A stretch of 14,528 nt of DNA from Cyanobacteria bacterium UBA11153 (GTDB lineage Bacteria; Cyanobacteriota; Cyanobacteriia; Cyanobacteriales; Coleofasciculaceae). The notes under the pieces are model-generated. The model ran no database searches. It was not told the origin of the DNA and saw only the letters and a list, made by a program, of their open reading frames with translations. The first letter of the stretch is position 1. Every line of letters begins with the position of its first letter. The stretch covers positions 1 through 14,528 of the forward strand of contig DOIX01000324.1 in assembly GCA_003511885.1 (NCBI GenBank), given 5' to 3'. Below are positions 14,212-14,528 of this stretch, piece by piece. Position numbers and translations under genes: made by a program.

Positions 14212-14528
14212 ATGAACAAATTGATGGGATTGATTATCATAGGTGCAGCGCTAATAGGAGCAGCAACAGCTTGGCGCTTCCCTTTCTCATTTGGTGAGAA
14301 TCCAGCCGCTAACCAAATCAACTCAGATTCACAAGGTTTAGTGGGCGAGACTACACCTCAAACACAGGTAAAACCAGCAAATCAGCCTCAAGAGGCAACT
14401 GCACCAGGCTCGGGAAAGGCAGCTAAAGCAACAACAGAAGCAGCACAGACACCCCCAGGCTCGGAAAAGGCAGCTAAAGCAACAACAGAAGCAGCGAAGA
14501 CAGAGACTAAGACAGCCCAAGCCCCAGA
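14212..14528 (+). CDS. Exported or anchored Ala/Thr/Lys-rich protein (partial, 3' end outside window)
   Basis: The open frame runs from the ATG at 14212 to the end of the window without a stop (105 codons). AGGA at 14201-14204, seven bases before the ATG, is a good ribosome site. Residues 1-21 (MNKLMGLIIIGAALIGAATA) form a signal peptide or N-terminal anchor, so the rest is probably periplasmic or outside the membrane. The remainder is low-complexity, rich in Ala, Thr, Lys, Gln and Pro. It includes a 17-residue tandem repeat (PGSxKAAKATTEAA) encoded by two 41-base near-identical blocks 51 bases apart. It looks like a flexible wall- or membrane-spanning linker, with any functional domain lying downstream of the window. 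The family is not recognised. Confidence 0.75.
   Translation, partial: MNKLMGLIIIGAALIGAATAWRFPFSFGENPAANQINSDSQGLVGETTPQTQVKPANQPQEATAPGSGKAAKATTEAAQTPPGSEKAAKATTEAAKTETKTAQAP
14404..14495 (+). repeat. 51-base-period coding tandem repeat x2
   Basis: Blocks at 14404-14444 and 14455-14495 are 41 bases long with one mismatch. The period is 51 bases (17 codons), so copy-number change would keep the frame. The near identity at the DNA level implies recent duplication. Confidence 0.85.

Noticed and set aside
14338..14520. Minus-strand Cys-rich 60-codon open frame
   Set aside because: It is the antisense of the low-complexity Ala/Thr coding repeat in a frame that starts with a good ribosome site on the plus strand. 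The cysteines come from GCA/GCC complements.

Overview
The window is cyanobacterial, most likely from a filamentous Oscillatoriales-type genome. The HIP1 octamer GCGATCGC occurs at least ten times (1180, 1574, 1774, 2165, 2916, 3750, 3821, 5999, 8918 and 12106). Several proteins are of cyanobacterial type (a DICT sensor, DUF1830, DUF4079, a long pentapeptide protein). The intergenic DNA is packed with tandem heptamers of the kind called STRRs in cyanobacteria. No rRNA, tRNA, transposase or CRISPR array was seen.

Layout. Positions 1-4333 (+) hold a GTPase module: the tail of an upstream gene, a 735-residue dynamin-like GTPase overlapping it, a smaller P-loop GTPase with a DYPG switch motif, and an unrecognised 259-residue protein with a C-terminal membrane anchor. 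Two genes follow on the minus strand: a DICT-domain sensor with a degenerate HD-GYP domain (6537 to 5152), then a pentapeptide-repeat protein (5082 to 4444). At 6768-10965 (+) lie a membrane CHASE hybrid histidine kinase and a soluble receiver-histidine kinase, which could form a phosphorelay. A cobalamin-binding-type radical SAM protein runs on the minus strand (12703 to 11126). It is divergent from a DUF1830 gene (13012) and a four-helix DUF4079 membrane protein (13504). The right end is the start of an exported or membrane-anchored Ala/Thr/Lys-rich protein that runs off the window.

The most striking non-coding signal is the repeats. Five of the ten complete genes have their stop codon inside a tandem heptamer array, and a sixth reads through one into its C-terminus. 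Because 7 is not a multiple of 3, three or more copies of a stop-bearing heptamer put stops in all three frames. A composite heptamer element with the core TTACTCAGATT occurs twice in opposite orientation. A second, hairpin-led repeat of about 105 bp occurs three times, each time just after the 3' end of a plus-strand gene. Base composition also flips inside the first large gene, from strongly G-rich to strongly C-rich.

The GTPase trio is the best candidate for a poorly described system. Its function cannot be settled from sequence alone.
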